This document shows positions 63,134 to 64,000 of a DNA stretch of 64,000 bases, in pieces. The notes under the pieces were generated by a model. The model made no database searches, was not told the DNA's origin, and saw only the letters and a list, made by a program, of their open reading frames with translations. Position 1 is the stretch's first letter; each line of letters starts with the position of its first letter. The DNA comes from a virus. The stretch lies in IMG/VR virus record IMGVR_UViG_3300034050_000451, positions 1 through 64,000 of that record, one strand, 5' to 3'. The position numbers were made by a program, and so were the translations under genes.

Positions 63134-63588
63134 TAGATATCTCTCATTTCAGTTTGTATAGAACTTCTACGTGTCATAAATGTAGAACATATAATTGAGA
63201 ATTTTTCTCCAGTCTGTCCACCAATTAATTGGTCCTCTCTTACATTATCAATTTCAAAGTATGCATTATTATGAGAAATAATATCTCCAATTTCTGGATA
63301 GAATCCCTTTCCCTCTAATGTGAAACGATTAAAACGGAATTGTACAGTCTGTCCACTATCTGGTCCAAATCCTTCATACGAAATACCAGTATCATCTCTC
63401 TCAATTACAGCAGTACATTGTGTTCCTTGAAAATACGATTTATTTAAAGATTCCCCATACAAATTTGTTTTCATATCAGAAATGACAAGTTTGTATAGAA
63501 CTACAGTTGTTTCAATAACTGCATCTACCAATTCTCTTGATATTCCTTCAAAAAATCGGATATCTCTATCTAATGCAAATCTTGGCAT
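63133..63588 (-). CDS. Neck (head-tail connector) type protein
   Basis: 151 aa. Sequence features: DRDIRFFEGISRELVDAVIETTVVLYKL (in part), KTNLYGESLNKSYFQG, ISYEGFGPDSGQTVQFRF and FYPEIGDIISHNNAYFEIDNV. The order (D/E-rich helix, TNLYGES, a GPDS...F.F strand pair, PEIGDII...YFEIDN) recalls neck proteins of T4-like phages (gp13/gp14 region). It shares its first base with the last base of the 360-aa gene and is probably translated with it. Confidence 0.6.
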   Translation of the reverse strand: MPRFALDRDIRFFEGISRELVDAVIETTVVLYKLVISDMKTNLYGESLNKSYFQGTQCTAVIERDDTGISYEGFGPDSGQTVQFRFNRFTLEGKGFYPEIGDIISHNNAYFEIDNVREDQLIGGQTGEKFSIICSTFMTRRSSIQTEMRDI

Positions 63589-63589
63589 A

Positions 63590-64000
63590 TTATCCTACAT
63601 ATATTAGTAATGGAATTTTTTTCAACATCTCTTGCTGATGTTCTGATTCCTGAGCCTTAACTTCGAATTGGTTTTTTCTACTCAACTCCTCTAAGTTTTC
63701 TCTCAATTGTTCCATTAAATTATCCTTTTCAGTTTGAGCTTCAGCTCTTAGAGCAGCACCATCTAATGAAATTTCAGAACCTGGAATTGGAACTGAACTA
63801 TATTTTTCTCTAATTGCTCCTAATAATTCCTTAGCAAGAGCAAGTGTATATTTTCTAATCCATTGTCTACCAACATCATTTATACTTTCATATTGAATAA
63901 AACTATATCCAATATTAGCATAATCAGAAACTACATTTGGCTTTACCTTTGTAGAATTGGTTACAAATTCATCGGATACAAAATATTCAAAATATAATTT
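63590..64000 (-). CDS. Partial virion protein, C-terminal 136 residues
   Basis: An open minus-strand frame enters from the right edge and ends with TAA at 63590, 1 nt before the next ATG. The visible part reads ESINDVGRQWIRKYTLALAK and ELLGAIREKYSSVPIPGSEI, then GAALRAEAQTEKDNLMEQLR and a helix ending KKIPLLIYVG. This LAKELLGxIRxKYSxxPxPG...LxxEAxxEKxxLxEQLRxxL arrangement is familiar from large structural proteins beside the neck genes in T4-like phages of marine bacteria. The N-terminus lies outside the window. Confidence 0.6.
   Translation of the reverse strand, partial: KLYFEYFVSDEFVTNSTKVKPNVVSDYANIGYSFIQYESINDVGRQWIRKYTLALAKELLGAIREKYSSVPIPGSEISLDGAALRAEAQTEKDNLMEQLRENLEELSRKNQFEVKAQESEHQQEMLKKIPLLIYVG

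Noticed and set aside
1-64000. tRNA or rRNA genes
   Set aside because: I saw no cloverleaf-like sequence with a T-loop motif or rRNA core segment. Gaps between genes are all under 150 bp.

Overview
The window looks like the late structural and lysis part of a large, AT-rich tailed phage with a contractile tail (T4-like myovirus), most likely infecting a member of the Bacteroidota. The tail type is shown by a T4 gp18-type sheath, a gp19-type tube, a gp26-type baseplate protein, a tape measure and a hub protein. The host is inferred from a protein ending in a type IX secretion (Por) sorting domain, from promoter-like boxes close to the Bacteroidota -7 element TAnnTTTG, and from mostly absent Shine-Dalgarno sequences. 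Several proteins (giant CxRD/GGN-repeat protein, SpeD-like protein, neck-type proteins, VYTxPS-type protein) resemble families I associate with marine and freshwater T4-like phages. Family names come from reading the translations by eye; no database search was possible.

Layout. Almost everything is transcribed leftwards (minus strand), so the order below runs from high to low coordinates. 64000-61300: neck or head-tail connector type proteins, three of which end in the same small beta domain. 61300-38758: a 2772-aa beta-helix and repeat protein, a small virion protein, a 3994-aa fibre with (G-S/T-S)n collagen-like tracts and an embedded cupredoxin-like domain, a leucine-rich-repeat protein and a tail-fibre-assembly type protein. 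38706-26246: two small virion proteins and a 3927-aa fibre ending in an S74 self-cleaving chaperone. 26118-22163: sheath, tube and the gp26-like protein, which appears to be extended by a programmed frameshift on a T7 run. 22108-14246: tape measure and baseplate genes in a tight operon. 14213-9018: glycosyltransferase, a compact family-A DNA-polymerase-like protein, a large low-complexity protein, a small conserved protein and an AdoMet-decarboxylase-like protein. 8995-1: lysis and cell-surface cassette with GH19 endolysin, a putative holin, an L,D-transpeptidase-like protein and several proteins with signal peptides (CsgG-like, beta-barrel-like, a C-type lectin with an inserted LamG domain, and a cohesin/dockerin-like protein with a T9SS tag). 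The only convincing plus-strand gene, 7705-8160, encodes a secreted HExxH protein.

How the parts fit. Three giant adhesion or virion proteins take up about half of the window, which suggests an elaborate host-recognition apparatus. Strong hairpin terminators separate tube, gp26-like and tape-measure transcripts, and a recurring TATATTTRTA box precedes many transcription units. The strongest candidates for something undescribed are the signal-peptide-rich surface cassette at 0.9-7.7 kb (a CsgG-like exporter plus T9SS-tagged and lectin proteins carried by a phage), the putative +1/-2 frameshift in the gp26-like gene, and the degenerate PolA-like protein inside the baseplate region.
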